DNA of 64,000 nucleotides from Tahibacter amnicola (GTDB lineage: Bacteria > Pseudomonadota > Gammaproteobacteria > Xanthomonadales > Rhodanobacteraceae), in NCBI RefSeq assembly GCF_025398735.1, contig NZ_CP104694.1:3683001-3747000 (forward strand). The letters are read 5' to 3'. The notes under the pieces are model-generated. The model was not told the origin of the DNA, searched no databases, and saw only the letters and a program-made list of their open reading frames with translations. The translations under genes and the position numbers were made by a program. Shown here in pieces: positions 46,636 to 56,324 of this stretch. Every line of letters begins with the position of its first letter. Position 1 is the first letter of the stretch.

Positions 46636-47873
46636 CAGGCCGTTGAGAAAACCCAATTTCCGCCCAGATCAAGCTGGCCAAGTGTTCGTTCGTGGTGCAG
46701 TAGCTGATCGATAGTGTGGGACTTGCGAGCTACGTCGGCGAAGGATTCCACCATCCTTGGATGCCACCGATGCGGATCAAGTTGTAGGCGGCGAATGTCC
46801 AAGTAACCCATGCGCGCACAGCCGGAAGTCCCACGCGAGTCAGCTTTCGAAGTTCACCGATGGTCTTGACCCAACCAAATCCTTGCTCGATCTTCTTTCG
46901 AACCCGCTGGCTGATCGCGTATCCCTTGCTTGATGCGGTGCGTCCGTCAACTGCACTTCGACGGTGGCTATTGTTCTGGGCAACGTGAGGCTTGATACCA
47001 CGCTCCTTCAACGCGGCTACGAAAGCATGAGTGTCATAGGCTTTGTCTGCACCCAATGTGCATCCGGCGCCCAGGAGCATTTCGTCGACCAGCAACAGGC
47101 CGCTTTCTCGCTCGGATGTCCCAGTCGCATGGCGTACATCAACTCCCACCAGCAGACCGTTCCGGTTCTCCATCAATGTGCTGGCTTGGTAGCACAGCTT
47201 GGCTTCCTTGCCAGCACCTTTGCGCATCAAGCGTGCGTCGGGATCCGTCGTAGATTCGTGTGTTTCGTTACTGCGCTTTTGACCGTGAAAGTTTCCGCTG
47301 TCATCGCTACCGTCGCCGTCCTTCGGGCGAAAGCTCTTGTGAGAGGCCCAAGCCTCCAACAGTGTTCCGTCCACCGAAAAGTGCTCGTTACTCACCAGCT
47401 GTTTGAGCTGCGCCACCAACACGGTGTGATCGAAAAATCGTTGGGCGATCTCTTCATCGAACAACCGATCTCGATTGAACGAGAAGGTGGAATGGTCCCA
47501 TACTCGATCGTCGATATTCAGGCCAACAAACCAGCGAAACAGAAGGTTGTAGTCCAGCTGTTCCATCAGCAGTCGCTCGCTGCGTACGCTGTACACGACC
47601 TGCAACAGCGATGCACGAAGCAACCGTTCCGGCGGAATGGACGGCCGCCCGATCCTGGCATAACGCGACTCGAATAGTTCGTCCATATTTGCCAAGATTC
47701 CGTCAACCAATTCCCGCAACTGACGAATGGGATGATCCGGCGGAACGCGTGCCTCGACCGATACGTAGGAGAACAATCCGAGTTGCTGAACGTCCGGTGT
47801 TCGCATGCTGAGTGGCTTCAGTCAATGGCGGAATGCTGCATTTTGCACTGAATGGGGCTTTCTCAACAGCCTG
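46636..47873 (-). mobile_element. IS5-family insertion sequence
   Basis: Inverted ends CAGGCCGTTGAGAAAACCC (from 46636) and, on the other strand, CAGGCTGTTGAGAAAGCCC (from 47873), flanked on both sides by CTAG (46632-46635, 47874-47877), a typical IS5 target duplication. One full transposase gene inside. Confidence 0.88.
46730..47806 (-). CDS. IS5-family transposase
   Basis: 358 residues, complete. DUF772-type N-terminus (ESRYARIGRPSIPPERLLRA...LLFRWFVGLN), DDE core with SVDGTLLEAWASHKSF and LGADKAYDT, and the last Glu near the C-terminal RKKIEQGFGWVKT. It fills the IS. Confidence 0.92.
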   Translation of the reverse strand: MRTPDVQQLGLFSYVSVEARVPPDHPIRQLRELVDGILANMDELFESRYARIGRPSIPPERLLRASLLQVVYSVRSERLLMEQLDYNLLFRWFVGLNIDDRVWDHSTFSFNRDRLFDEEIAQRFFDHTVLVAQLKQLVSNEHFSVDGTLLEAWASHKSFRPKDGDGSDDSGNFHGQKRSNETHESTTDPDARLMRKGAGKEAKLCYQASTLMENRNGLLVGVDVRHATGTSERESGLLLVDEMLLGAGCTLGADKAYDTHAFVAALKERGIKPHVAQNNSHRRSAVDGRTASSKGYAISQRVRKKIEQGFGWVKTIGELRKLTRVGLPAVRAWVTWTFAAYNLIRIGGIQGWWNPSPT

Positions 47874-47877
47874 CTAG

Positions 47878-48431
47878 TGTCCTGTCAACCAGCGTTGTTG
47901 CCATGACGGCGTAGTAGAAAACGCAATGATATGCCACGTAGTGCCGTTGGCCACCTTGAACGCTGAATCGCCCCGTCTACTTTGAACACGTGTTCACCGC
48001 GCCAAGGCGGCGTGGCATGCTCGATGCCAGCCCTCTCGCCCGGCGTGCAGACCGAAATGCCGTTCCAGTTGGCGCCTGAGGCGGCAACCCACGCCACCCC
48101 GCGCGACGATGCTTAGGCTCGCCCGCGTTGTGAACCGTCTGGCGAGATCGGCATCCAGGGACTCTCATCGCCAGGGTTTGTCCGAAGAGGACGGAGTGAC
48201 TCACACCAACGAACCTCCGAGATTCCCGGGGCTGTTCAGAGCGCGACTTCAGCGATGCGGTGTTCCCCGATTGCCCTGGCGCAAGGCGTGTGACAAAAAC
48301 AGCTTCGCGTGCGCCAGCGCCTGGCTGTTGTCCTCTTGAGTGTCGGGATAGTTGGCTTGCCAGGCTCGTCGTCTACTCGTTGACGCCGCCTTAATTCGCC
48401 CGTCGCAATTCGGTGGCAAAAGGATGTTCCA
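47878..48431. other. intergenic region between IS5 and the RT gene
   Basis: About 550 bases with no convincing gene; it is the 3' flank of the reverse transcriptase gene, so a non-coding RNA or a lost partner gene is possible. Confidence 0.4.
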
Positions 48432-49955
48432 TCACGCCGTCTCAAGCACCCATTTCGCCACCCATCTATCCAAAATGACAGGTGAGTTGTTGATGAATAG
48501 TTTGAGCCAGTGCTCGCGCTCGTCGCTCGGCAAGACTCTAGATGCATTCAATATCGCACGGCGGGCCCAGCCCCCAAGGTTGTAAACACCTGCTTTGTGA
48601 TTCCTCACCCAAGCAATGTTTTTTGTTGTTATGGCCGCAAGTGCTTGGTTCTCGATATTAGATCCGCCAAAGACAAGGCCATGAAGCTTGGGCGCCCCCA
48701 TATATGTAGCTTGCTGAGCGACATGCCATTCCATCCAGAAGCGAACCAGCTGACTGTCAAGTGTTCCAAAGTCAACAATAGACTCAAGATGCGGAAGAAG
48801 ACTTTTCGCAAGTTCTACGTCGGTCACCTCCTGAAGATAAAGTGCGACGTCGTTAACCACTGGAATGAAGAATTCGAAATTTTGTAGCAGGTGTTCAGCG
48901 ATAGCAGATATCTTGTGCCGTCTGGCCGTGCGAATTACGCTGCGCGCCAGTCCCAAGTCTAGGTGTTCGTAAGCGAGAACCTTTTCGATCGCAGCTTGCA
49001 GTTGTGCCTTCTGAATTTCCGCGTCGTCGTCAATTTCGATCTGAATTTGTTCGATCTCGTCGGTGTACGGGTTAAAAACCTCTAAGGTCTCGAGAAGCTT
49101 GATCTTCTCTTCGGTGTACGTGCTATGCAAGTACTCCTTGACATAGGTTTTCGCCTTCATAACTAGCGTCTTATCAGAAGAGAGAGTCAGTCTATGGTTC
49201 TGATACAGATATAGGGTGAGCCGTTCCAGAACCTGCTGCAACTCACGCGGTGAGTTGGAGAAGACGCGAAAATCATCTACATACCGGGTATGAGGGACGC
49301 CCTGGTCACGCAAGAAGGTGTCCACGTCGATCAGCACCGCTTCTGCCATAACAATGCTAGCGGCCGGACCTACAGGAACCCCTTGAGAAGCCTTTTCGTT
49401 CAGCATTGACAGGAACGTCTCGATGTCGTCTGCGGTCGGCTTGAGAGCTGGGTCTGCTGCCTCAATTCCGTTATTCAGTCGATGGAGATAAATCTGATTG
49501 TAGAAGTCGGTGATGTCTGTGACTAAGATGTGCGAGAACTTCGTGGCGAGCTCCTCGGTCTTGCTAGTAAAGTTAGTCCAGCCCGAGCCACCTGCGAAGT
49601 AGCTGCCGTCCGCGATCTGAAAGCGGTACGAGCACGCAACGTGTAGTTCCGGCGGCATCCGTGCTGCTTCGACACCTTCAGCCACATGACACGCTAGGGC
49701 TGAATAGACCAGCGAGTCCAGCGGTTCCAGCTGGTGCACGACCCGAAAGCCTGCTTTCGGCTTAGCAATTGTCATAGCGCGAGGAGAGGTGACCCAGAGC
49801 TTCGGTACGTTCTTTGACATCAACTCTTTCTTCACATCGCTCCATTGGTGCCACAGGGCCAAAAATTCGGGCGGCTTCGGAAAAAAATCGGAGTCGTAGA
49901 ACTTCTCGATGTGCTCTCGAGCGAACTCCAGCGATTGTTCAGTGAGAATAGTCAT
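48432..49955 (-). CDS. reverse transcriptase, Abi/DRT-like (unknown group), putative anti-phage
   Basis: 507 residues. RT motifs in order: KAGFRVVHQLEPLDS (motif 1 region), VTDITDFYNQIYLHRL (A), QGVPVGPAASIVMAEAVL (B), TRYVDDF (C, bases about 49269-49288), with a C-terminal helical region of about 200 residues and no maturase or endonuclease domain. That fits unknown-group RTs of the AbiA/AbiK/DRT kind, not group II introns or retrons. The gene is more AT-rich than its neighbours, a sign of transfer. GGAGG precedes the ATG. Which DRT class it belongs to cannot be told by eye. Confidence 0.8.
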   Translation of the reverse strand: MTILTEQSLEFAREHIEKFYDSDFFPKPPEFLALWHQWSDVKKELMSKNVPKLWVTSPRAMTIAKPKAGFRVVHQLEPLDSLVYSALACHVAEGVEAARMPPELHVACSYRFQIADGSYFAGGSGWTNFTSKTEELATKFSHILVTDITDFYNQIYLHRLNNGIEAADPALKPTADDIETFLSMLNEKASQGVPVGPAASIVMAEAVLIDVDTFLRDQGVPHTRYVDDFRVFSNSPRELQQVLERLTLYLYQNHRLTLSSDKTLVMKAKTYVKEYLHSTYTEEKIKLLETLEVFNPYTDEIEQIQIEIDDDAEIQKAQLQAAIEKVLAYEHLDLGLARSVIRTARRHKISAIAEHLLQNFEFFIPVVNDVALYLQEVTDVELAKSLLPHLESIVDFGTLDSQLVRFWMEWHVAQQATYMGAPKLHGLVFGGSNIENQALAAITTKNIAWVRNHKAGVYNLGGWARRAILNASRVLPSDEREHWLKLFINNSPVILDRWVAKWVLETA

Positions 49956-50387
49956 AGATTGGCCTCCGACGCTTGAACCAAGCAGCCGCTATCGCGATCG
50001 CTTCTTAATTGTACGCACCCACCTGCCCCACCATCAGGCGCAGACACGGACCCGACCCGCAGCATCGATCTGCATGGAACAAGTTTGTCATTGGAATTAA
50101 TGGCCCAACGGCGAGTCATCATGGGAAGCCCAGGGGCATTCGTACGCAGGCCGGAGAGTTACACGGCGCCTCCCCCTCGCAGCACGCACAAAGCCATGCA
50201 GCATCCTCAATCGTCATGATAAGTGCTCTCCCCGGATTGCCGCTATGTACTACGCACATTCGGAATGACGTATGCCTTCGGCGCGGACTCTTTTCTGGCG
50301 TCGCCGGTACTCCGCCGCAGGTTCGTGACTGAAGATGATCCGATGCAACTGCAACAAGTGACTGCCCCCGCAGTTGCCGACATGCGC
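49956..50387. other. non-coding region upstream of the RT gene
   Basis: About 430 bases. Holds TACAAT (a -10-like box on the minus strand near 50010) and GCGATCGC. Some defence RTs use a non-coding RNA template encoded next to the gene, so this is the place to look. No protein gene recognised. Confidence 0.4.
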
Positions 50388-50645
50388 TCATGAGGTGCTT
50401 CCGCTCGTGCCATGAGCGGACGTTCGGACCGACTCTAACTTCGCTTTCAATAGCCGAAATGTGTCGACGCCGGTCTCAAACGCCCGCGAGTTGGGGGTGA
50501 GTAAGTTAGCAATCGTTGGTGTGACTATCGCGAACAGTGCGATCACAAGGTCGTCGCCGAGTCGTCGAGTTTGGCTTAGATCCTCAAGCAGCCCCGGCTC
50601 CTCACCATGTGCCAGCTTGTTTCGTCCCTCTCGGTATCGGTACAC
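50388..50645 (-). pseudogene. HEPN-domain gene remnant cut by IS3
   Basis: The 85-residue open frame begins YRYREGRNKLAHGEE, i.e. an RNxxxH HEPN motif right at the edge where the IS3 element ends. The upstream part is missing and the frame hits a stop within the IS end, so this is the C-terminal part of a broken gene. Confidence 0.55.
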
Positions 50646-50671
50646 GTCAAGCTACTTGTCGCCTGCTTTGA

Positions 50672-51718
50672 TCAATTGACCACCTTATCCGGATTGAGCG
50701 TCACGGCCCCCGTGGGCGACCAGTCGCGAACACCGCGAGACCATCGACGCGGATTCTGTGCTCGCGCCGATTCGTACAGGTGGTGACGGGCACGCAAGAT
50801 GGCATGGTCCTCGCCACGATGACGTTGGGCTGGCGTAACGAACTGAATGCCGCTATGCCGATGCTCGCCGTTGTACCAATGGACGAAGTCAGCTGCCCAC
50901 CGACGAGCGGCCTGGATGTCGCCAAATCCTTCCGGCGGATATCCGGAGCGGTACTTGGCGGTTCGGAACAGTGACTCGGCGTACGCGTTGTCGTTGCTCA
51001 CGCGCGGACGTGAGTACGAAGGCGCGATGCCAAGCCATTGCAGCATGGCCAGCACTGTCGTTGCCTTCAGGCTGGCACCATTGTCGCCATGCAGGACGGG
51101 TTTGTTCAGTGCCGTGTGCACGCCTTCGGCCAGCGCGACGCGTTTAGCCAGGTGGGCGGCGTGCTCACCGGATTCGACCTGCTGAACCTCATGACCGACG
51201 ATATGCCGGCTGTAGATGTCCAGGATGAGGTAGAGATAGAACCATTGGCCTTTCACGCGTGACGGCAACCAGGTCACGTCCCAGCACCAGACTTGGCCGG
51301 GCGCGGTGGCAATATGGGTTGTCGGTTCTCTGCGCCGTTCTGGCGCTTTCGCGCGACCGCGGTGTGTGGTCTGCTGGTTATGGCGCAAAACGCGATGGAA
51401 ACTCGATTCGCTGGCGACATAGCGGCCCTCATCAGCCAGTCGCGGGACGATCTGCGCCGGCGGCAAGGCGGCAAATCGTGGTTCGTTGGCGATCTCCAGA
51501 ATCGCTGCACGCTCTTGCGACGTCAGTGCGTGTGCCGGCACAGGCCGCACGGCCATCGGGCGACGGTCACCGGTCTCCAACCCACCGTCGCGGCGCCATC
51601 GCTGCAGCGTGCGAATGTCGATCCCGGCCAGCGAACACGCCACGCTCAGGCGGGCACCGCTACAGTGCGCCTCATCAATGGCTTCTACCATCCAACGGCG
51701 ATCTTCCATCGCGATCAT
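50672..51718 (-). CDS. IS3-family transposase OrfB
   Basis: 348 residues with a DDE integrase core (WCWDVTWLPSRVKGQWFYLY, LHGDNGASLKA, NDNAYAESLFRTAKY). The start overlaps by ATGA the end of the orfA frame reached by -1 slippage. Confidence 0.9.
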   Translation of the reverse strand: MIAMEDRRWMVEAIDEAHCSGARLSVACSLAGIDIRTLQRWRRDGGLETGDRRPMAVRPVPAHALTSQERAAILEIANEPRFAALPPAQIVPRLADEGRYVASESSFHRVLRHNQQTTHRGRAKAPERRREPTTHIATAPGQVWCWDVTWLPSRVKGQWFYLYLILDIYSRHIVGHEVQQVESGEHAAHLAKRVALAEGVHTALNKPVLHGDNGASLKATTVLAMLQWLGIAPSYSRPRVSNDNAYAESLFRTAKYRSGYPPEGFGDIQAARRWAADFVHWYNGEHRHSGIQFVTPAQRHRGEDHAILRARHHLYESARAQNPRRWSRGVRDWSPTGAVTLNPDKVVN

Positions 51719-52175
51719 TCGTCCGCGTCCTTGGGGAAGATCGCCTCGAGTTTTTTGACAGAACCAGCAGTGCTGCCGTCTCCGCCAACGCTTTCTCCTT
51801 GCGACGAAGCTCGCGCTCCAGCTCCTTCACCTGACGCCGCTCCGACGGCACCTGCTGTGCAGCGTCCGGCCGCTCCAGGGCTCCTGTCGCGGCAGCACGC
51901 CACTGCGCCAACTCGCTCGGAAACAGCCCTTGCGACCGGCACCACGCGTTCTTCTCTTCCTCGCTCATTGCCGCCGTCGTCAGCAATGCCTCAAAGCGCG
52001 CTCCGGCTGTCCAACCGCCGTTCTTCTGGCCACTGGCCAGCGCCTCTGCGCGCCACCGCTCCAATGTATCCGCCGAGATGCCGATCTCGCGCGACACCAC
52101 ATTCACGTCCGCACTTTCCGGCGGCAGCAATCGCGCTACCGCCCGGTCCCTAAACGCCTTTCCGTATCGAGCCAC
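51675..52175 (-). CDS. IS3-family OrfA (HTH protein)
   Basis: 166 residues: an HTH (VVSREIGISADTLERWRAEA) and a leucine-zipper-like coiled coil (VKELERELRRKEKALAETAALLVLS, split at ALAE). At 51750-51756 the coding strand has the slippery heptamer A AAA AAC; -1 slippage gives LEAIFPKDADE and a stop overlapping the orfB start. Confidence 0.85.
   Translation of the reverse strand: MARYGKAFRDRAVARLLPPESADVNVVSREIGISADTLERWRAEALASGQKNGGWTAGARFEALLTTAAMSEEEKNAWCRSQGLFPSELAQWRAAATGALERPDAAQQVPSERRQVKELERELRRKEKALAETAALLVLSKNSRRSSPRTRTNDRDGRSPLDGRSH
51750..51756 (-). promoter_or_regulatory. A AAA AAC slippery sequence of the IS3 element
   Basis: Heptamer in the zero frame of orfA (tca aaa aac). -1 frameshifting at such sites controls transposase in IS3 elements. 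Confidence 0.65.
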
Positions 52176-52232
52176 GTTCTTGTCCTTCGCCCCAGGGGTA
52201 CGATTCTATCGGGGCGACAAGTAGTCTGACGT

Positions 52233-53180
52233 AAGGGGGCACGCGGCCGGGCTTGAAGCGCATGGGTTGCTGCGGCGGCTGCCACTCAGTTTCGATCTGG
52301 CGATCTTTCCGCTGTTCTACCTGTACGCGCTGAGTCTCACGGCAGCCTCGGCCGCATCGATCCGTCGTGCGTTCGCCTGGTTGCTGCCGTGGGCGATCTT
52401 CATCGGCTATTCCGTGCTCGTCTACGCGGCGGCTATCGGGGAATCGGGCGTCCCGCAGATGGATGCAGTCGCCGGGCGGTGGCACTACTGGCAGTTCAAG
52501 CGGATCGAGGATTACCTGACGATCGGCATCAACACCGTGCTGGCGGGGCTCATCTGGTCGCGGGTCAGTCGTTACTACGCCCGCATCGAGCACTGGTTGC
52601 CTGAGCGGTTCGCGGATCTGCTGCGCCTGCTGAAGACCGTCATGGCCCTGGCACTGGTCACGGCCGTCGTCAACCTGGTCAGCTTTTCAGCAGAGCACCT
52701 TCTTGGGCTCGGCGACCGTGGGGTGTTCAGCCATGCGGCCCAAGCGTTCTACGTCGTGCTGGTCTACACGGTCGGAATCGTCGGCTTCCGGCTGAAGGAT
52801 CTGCCGCAGTTTCCGGAGGCGACGACCGAGCCCGCCCCGCCTGCCCTGCCTGCCCGGCCGGACCCGGGCACCGATGATGCCTTCCAGAAGCTGCAGGCCC
52901 TGATGCAGACCACGCAGTTGTTCGCCGATCCCGATCTGAATCTGAACACCGTCGCGCAACGCCTGGGTTTGACCGCGACCGAAACCTCCCGTGTGATCAA
53001 GGAAGGCTCGGGCAAGCACTTCCGTGCCTACGTCAATGAGTTCCGCGTCGAGGCCGTCAAGCGGAAGCTGCTCGATCCCGACTACCGCAGCGTGTCGGTA
53101 CTGGCGATCTCGCTCGAATGCGGTTTCAACGCCGAATCGAGCTTCTATCGTGTGTTCAAGGCCGCGACGGGCCTTTCGCC
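52233..53180 (+). pseudogene. AraC-type membrane-bound regulator, truncated at both ends
   Basis: The frame is open from the IS3 edge and shows four or so membrane helices followed by an AraC HTH (LNTVAQRLGLTATETSRVIKE...NEFRVEAVKRKLL, SVSVLAISLECGFNAESSFYRVF). The N-terminal helices are missing, and after KAATGLSP the normal ending is replaced by the reverse strand of an MFS gene at about 53180. Not a working gene. Confidence 0.75.
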
Positions 53181-53545
53181 GACATCATCGAGCCGTAGCC
53201 AGGCGCCAGTGCGCTGGCCACGTTGCCTAAGGCGAACAGCGCCATGAGCGCCATCAGCAGCGCGCGGCGCTTCCACGGTGCCGACAGCACCGCCAGAACC
53301 GGCGCGCCGATGACCACGCCGATCGCGTAGGCGCTGATCACATGGCCCGCCTCGGGAATCGCCGTGCCCAGGTCGCGGGCGACCTCGGGCAGCAGGCCCA
53401 TGATGACGAACTCGCCGGTGCCAATGGCGAATCCGCCCACGCCCAGCGCCCAGATGGCCGGCCAGAAGCGGCGCTCGCGCTCAAGTTCCGTGTCCGCCGC
53501 CAACGCGGGCCCGGCGGCAGCCGCCGGGGTAAGGCGGCCGCTCAT
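53181..53545 (-). pseudogene. MFS transporter, N-terminal fragment
   Basis: About 120 residues of a sugar-efflux/arabinose-type MFS permease (FAIGTGEFVIMGLLPEVA, then SAYAIGVVIGAPVLAVL), broken after PGYGSMM where AraC-gene sequence begins. It overlaps the preceding oxidoreductase stop by ATGA, so it once formed an operon with it. Confidence 0.75.
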
Positions 53546-54198
53546 GGCCGCGCGACGGTGAAGCGAGCGCGGACGTGCTTGGGCTGCTCGATCTCGTCGA
53601 CGATTGCCACCGCGAGGTCGGCCACTGTGATGCCGGCGGGTTGCTCGCCGGCCATCAGTAGCTGGTCGCCGCCGACGCGGTAGCTGCCGGTCCGCTCGCC
53701 GGGCACCAGGAAAGCCGGCGGGCTGATGAAGGTCCAGTTCAGCTTGGTGTTGCGCTGCATCGCGGCCAGCGTGTCGCGTGCGGCGCGAGCGCCGGGCACG
53801 ATGTTGGCCGGCACGTGCTGGGCGAATTCAGGTGTGTCGACCAATTGGACGCCCGGTGCGACGTACAGGCTGCCGGCACCGCCAACTACCAGCAAGCGTT
53901 CCACGCCGGCGGCTTCGACGCCGCGCTCGATCGCGGCGGCGCCTTTGATGAACAGCGCATACAGCTCCGGCTCGTTCCAGCCGGGGTTGAAGGCCGAAAC
54001 CACCGCATGGTGGCCGCGCACGGCGGTGGTCACCGCCTCGGGGTCGTAGACATCGACGGACCGAGCCACCAAGCCCGGACGGGGCGCCAGCTTGGCGGCG
54101 TCGCGCGACAGGGTGGTGACCTGGTGGTCGCGGTTGAGCAGCTCAGCGAGTACGGCGGTGCCGACAAATCCGGTGGCACCGATCAGGGCGATTTTCAT
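53542..54198 (-). CDS. NAD(P)-binding oxidoreductase (NmrA/atypical SDR-like)
   Basis: 218 residues from ATG 54198. Rossmann motif GATGFVGTAV, then VVGGAGSLYV and YRVGGDQLL, the layout of the NAD(P)H-binding atypical SDR (DUF-type YwnB-like) family. Often beside LysR regulators and MFS exporters in stress or aromatic detoxification loci. Divergent from the LysR gene, whose product likely controls it. Confidence 0.83.
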   Translation of the reverse strand: MKIALIGATGFVGTAVLAELLNRDHQVTTLSRDAAKLAPRPGLVARSVDVYDPEAVTTAVRGHHAVVSAFNPGWNEPELYALFIKGAAAIERGVEAAGVERLLVVGGAGSLYVAPGVQLVDTPEFAQHVPANIVPGARAARDTLAAMQRNTKLNWTFISPPAFLVPGERTGSYRVGGDQLLMAGEQPAGITVADLAVAIVDEIEQPKHVRARFTVARP

Positions 54199-54254
54199 AA
54201 GGCAGGTATCACGAGTAAGTAGACGTGGCACCATGGTGTCGGCTTCACAATGGC

Positions 54255-54282
54255 GTGATAAGCCGGTCAAAATCACTATCAC
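54255..54282. promoter_or_regulatory. inverted repeat GTGATA-N16-TATCAC in the divergent promoter
   Basis: Perfect 6-bp arms (54255-54260 and 54277-54282) in the 103-base spacer between the oxidoreductase and LysR genes, close to the LysR start. A likely LysR binding site. Confidence 0.5.
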
Positions 54283-54301
54283 CTTGAAGCAAGGCTTATA
54301 G

Positions 54302-55312
54302 ATGGACGACTTGAAGCCGCTGGCAGTTTTCGCCGAAACCGTGGACGCCGGCTCGATGAGCGCGGCCGCGCGGCGGCTGGGCATGAGCCCTTCGGCGGTG
54401 AGCCAGGTCATCCGCGCGCTGGAGCAGCAAAGCAGCGTCACGCTGCTGCACCGCTCGACGCGCAAGCTCGCGCTCACCGAAGCGGGCGAACGCTACTACC
54501 CGCATTGCAAGCGCCTGCTGGAAGCGGCGCGCGCCGCGGCGCAGGCGCTGCAGCAAGCGCGCGACGCGCCGACGGGCGAGCTGCGGGTGTCGGCGCCCGT
54601 GGGTTTTGTCAACCACGTGGCGCCGGCGCTGGCGCCGCTGCTGTCAGAGGCGCCGCAACTGCGGCTGCGCCTCCTGGTCGACGACGCGATGATCGACCTG
54701 ATCGAAGCGCGCGTAGACGTGGCCATTCGCGTCGGCCGCATGCCTGATTCGAGCTGGGTCGCGCGGCGCCTGTGCGACCTGAAGATGATCCTGTGCGCCT
54801 CGCCTGGCTACCTCAGCCGCTACGGCACGCCCGCCGCGCCGCCAGAGTTGATGGCGCATCAATGGATGTCTCTCGGCCGCGAGGCGTCGGCCGGTTCGAC
54901 GCAAGACACCTTCCCCGCACCCAGCGGCACCGCCAGTGCCAAGGGCGCGATCGGCGTGTTGTCGCAAGCCGTGCAGATGCCGCTGGATCTGCTGCAGGCC
55001 GCCGAGGGGCGGCGCGAGCGCATCGTGGTGGAGTCGCGCATCGTGAGCAACAACCAGGTGGCGCTGCAGCAGATGTGCGAACACAGCTTAGGCATTGCGC
55101 GTCTGGCGCACGCCGATGTGCTGCCCTCGCTGCAACGCGGGGCGCTGGTGCAGGTGTTGCCCGCCTGGAGCTTTCCTACGCTGCCGGTGTGGGCTGTCAC
55201 CCCGAGGCGCGATGGCGAAGAGGCCAAGGTGCGCGACGCGCTGGCCCATTTGAAGCGCTACTTCGCGGCGCTGCCCGGCGCAAGTGCCGGCGACTTGCCG
55301 CAGCCAATGTAG
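54302..55312 (+). CDS. LysR-family transcriptional regulator
   Basis: 336 residues. HTH of the LysR type (MSAAARRLGMSPSAVSQVIRALE, residues 19-41, split here at MSPS) and a substrate-binding domain (ELRVSAPVGFVNHVAP, DVAIRVG). The C-terminus is about 30 residues longer than usual. It likely regulates the divergent oxidoreductase gene. Confidence 0.92.
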   Translation: MDDLKPLAVFAETVDAGSMSAAARRLGMSPSAVSQVIRALEQQSSVTLLHRSTRKLALTEAGERYYPHCKRLLEAARAAAQALQQARDAPTGELRVSAPVGFVNHVAPALAPLLSEAPQLRLRLLVDDAMIDLIEARVDVAIRVGRMPDSSWVARRLCDLKMILCASPGYLSRYGTPAAPPELMAHQWMSLGREASAGSTQDTFPAPSGTASAKGAIGVLSQAVQMPLDLLQAAEGRRERIVVESRIVSNNQVALQQMCEHSLGIARLAHADVLPSLQRGALVQVLPAWSFPTLPVWAVTPRRDGEEAKVRDALAHLKRYFAALPGASAGDLPQPM

Positions 55313-55971
55313 ACGCACACCGTGCTGGCGGTGCAGCCTCGCCACCGGTTGCTGCTGAGCCGGGAGCCATGCAGTGCGTGAAGGTCAGGCTAGGTGTGCC
55401 AAATTCAAAATTACTACACATCGAATCGTAACGGCCAGCTAACGTCCACTGGCGCATAGTTGATCTGCTCCCTCCGAACGACGACGGTTCCTGTCGAGTT
55501 CACCGACGACGATGTCGTCCCGCCTCGATTCTCACGTCTACAGCGCCGTCTTCTGGCGTGCCACGACGTCCAACGACCTGAACACAGATGTGCCGGGCTC
55601 CGGTACGCCTCGTCGCAACTGGCCACGCCGGTTGCTGTGTTTCACCCACGGAAGAAACAGGCCAAGGATGGCACTCAGGAGCAACCCCATGAAAAAGCCC
55701 AATACGCCCGGCAAGTGGACTTCCACCGACAAATCGCGCACGGCGTTGACCAGCGTCCCAGCATCGGACGTGGTTGACAAGACCGGCGCCAAGGTCAGGA
55801 ATCTGCCGCCCAGCAACATTGAACCTGGTTCTTCGCACTCCGCGCCGGTGGACAACGACAATCGCCACAGCAAGCGTTGAAATCGCCGCCGCTCAGGCTC
55901 AGACCTGAGCGGTCGCGATGCCAAAGCGGCCCATCGCCTGACGCCAGTACGTTGATCCCTGGAGGATCGTC
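55313..55971. other. intergenic; possible small minus-strand membrane protein 55538-55819
   Basis: About 660 bases. The minus frame from ATG 55819 (93 residues) has a hydrophobic segment LPGVLGFFMGLLLSAILGLF that could be a membrane helix, but the ribosome site is weak and other frames are open too. I leave it as a candidate only. Confidence 0.3.
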
Positions 55972-56145
55972 ATGAAGAACACTTTCATCATCGAAAAATG
56001 GACACGCTTGCTGCACTGGTTCCGTTCGCAGCAGAACAAGCCGACGAGCGATAGTGCAATCTGGCGCGAGAACAACGCCCCTGCACCGCCGAAAGCCGCA
56101 AGCGCGACAGGAATTCGCCCGCGACGCGGTGTGCGCGTCAGCTAG
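55972..56145 (+). CDS. small hypothetical protein (57 residues)
   Basis: Short gene with a strong ribosome site (GGAGG seven bases before ATG): MKNTFIIEKWTRLLHWFRSQ, then a Pro/Ala-rich basic tail. Not recognised; the amphipathic N-terminal helix might touch the membrane. It is in a region of small stress-type genes. Confidence 0.5.
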   Translation: MKNTFIIEKWTRLLHWFRSQQNKPTSDSAIWRENNAPAPPKAASATGIRPRRGVRVS

Positions 56146-56324
56146 GCGACGAGCCGCTGGCCAGGCGGAGAGCCGCTCTCTGGCATTTCGGCAGGATGCG
56201 CGTATGGCGACCACGGTATCCATCCGCCGTGTTTCGATCATCCCGAGCGCGGCACTTTGCATGTCGGCATGCCGATCGCCGCGCTCAGGGCGTGATCGCT
56301 TGCCCCCTGCCCTGCAGCGAATCC

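Larger units (their letters stand above)
50644..52232 (-). mobile_element. IS3-family insertion sequence
   Basis: Imperfect ends ACGTCA-N2-CTACTTGTCGCC (from 50644) and its complement ending at 52232 enclose orfA and orfB on the minus strand. No clear target duplication, so the flanks may have been rearranged after insertion: a HEPN remnant on one side, an AraC-type gene lacking its 5' part on the other. Confidence 0.8.
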
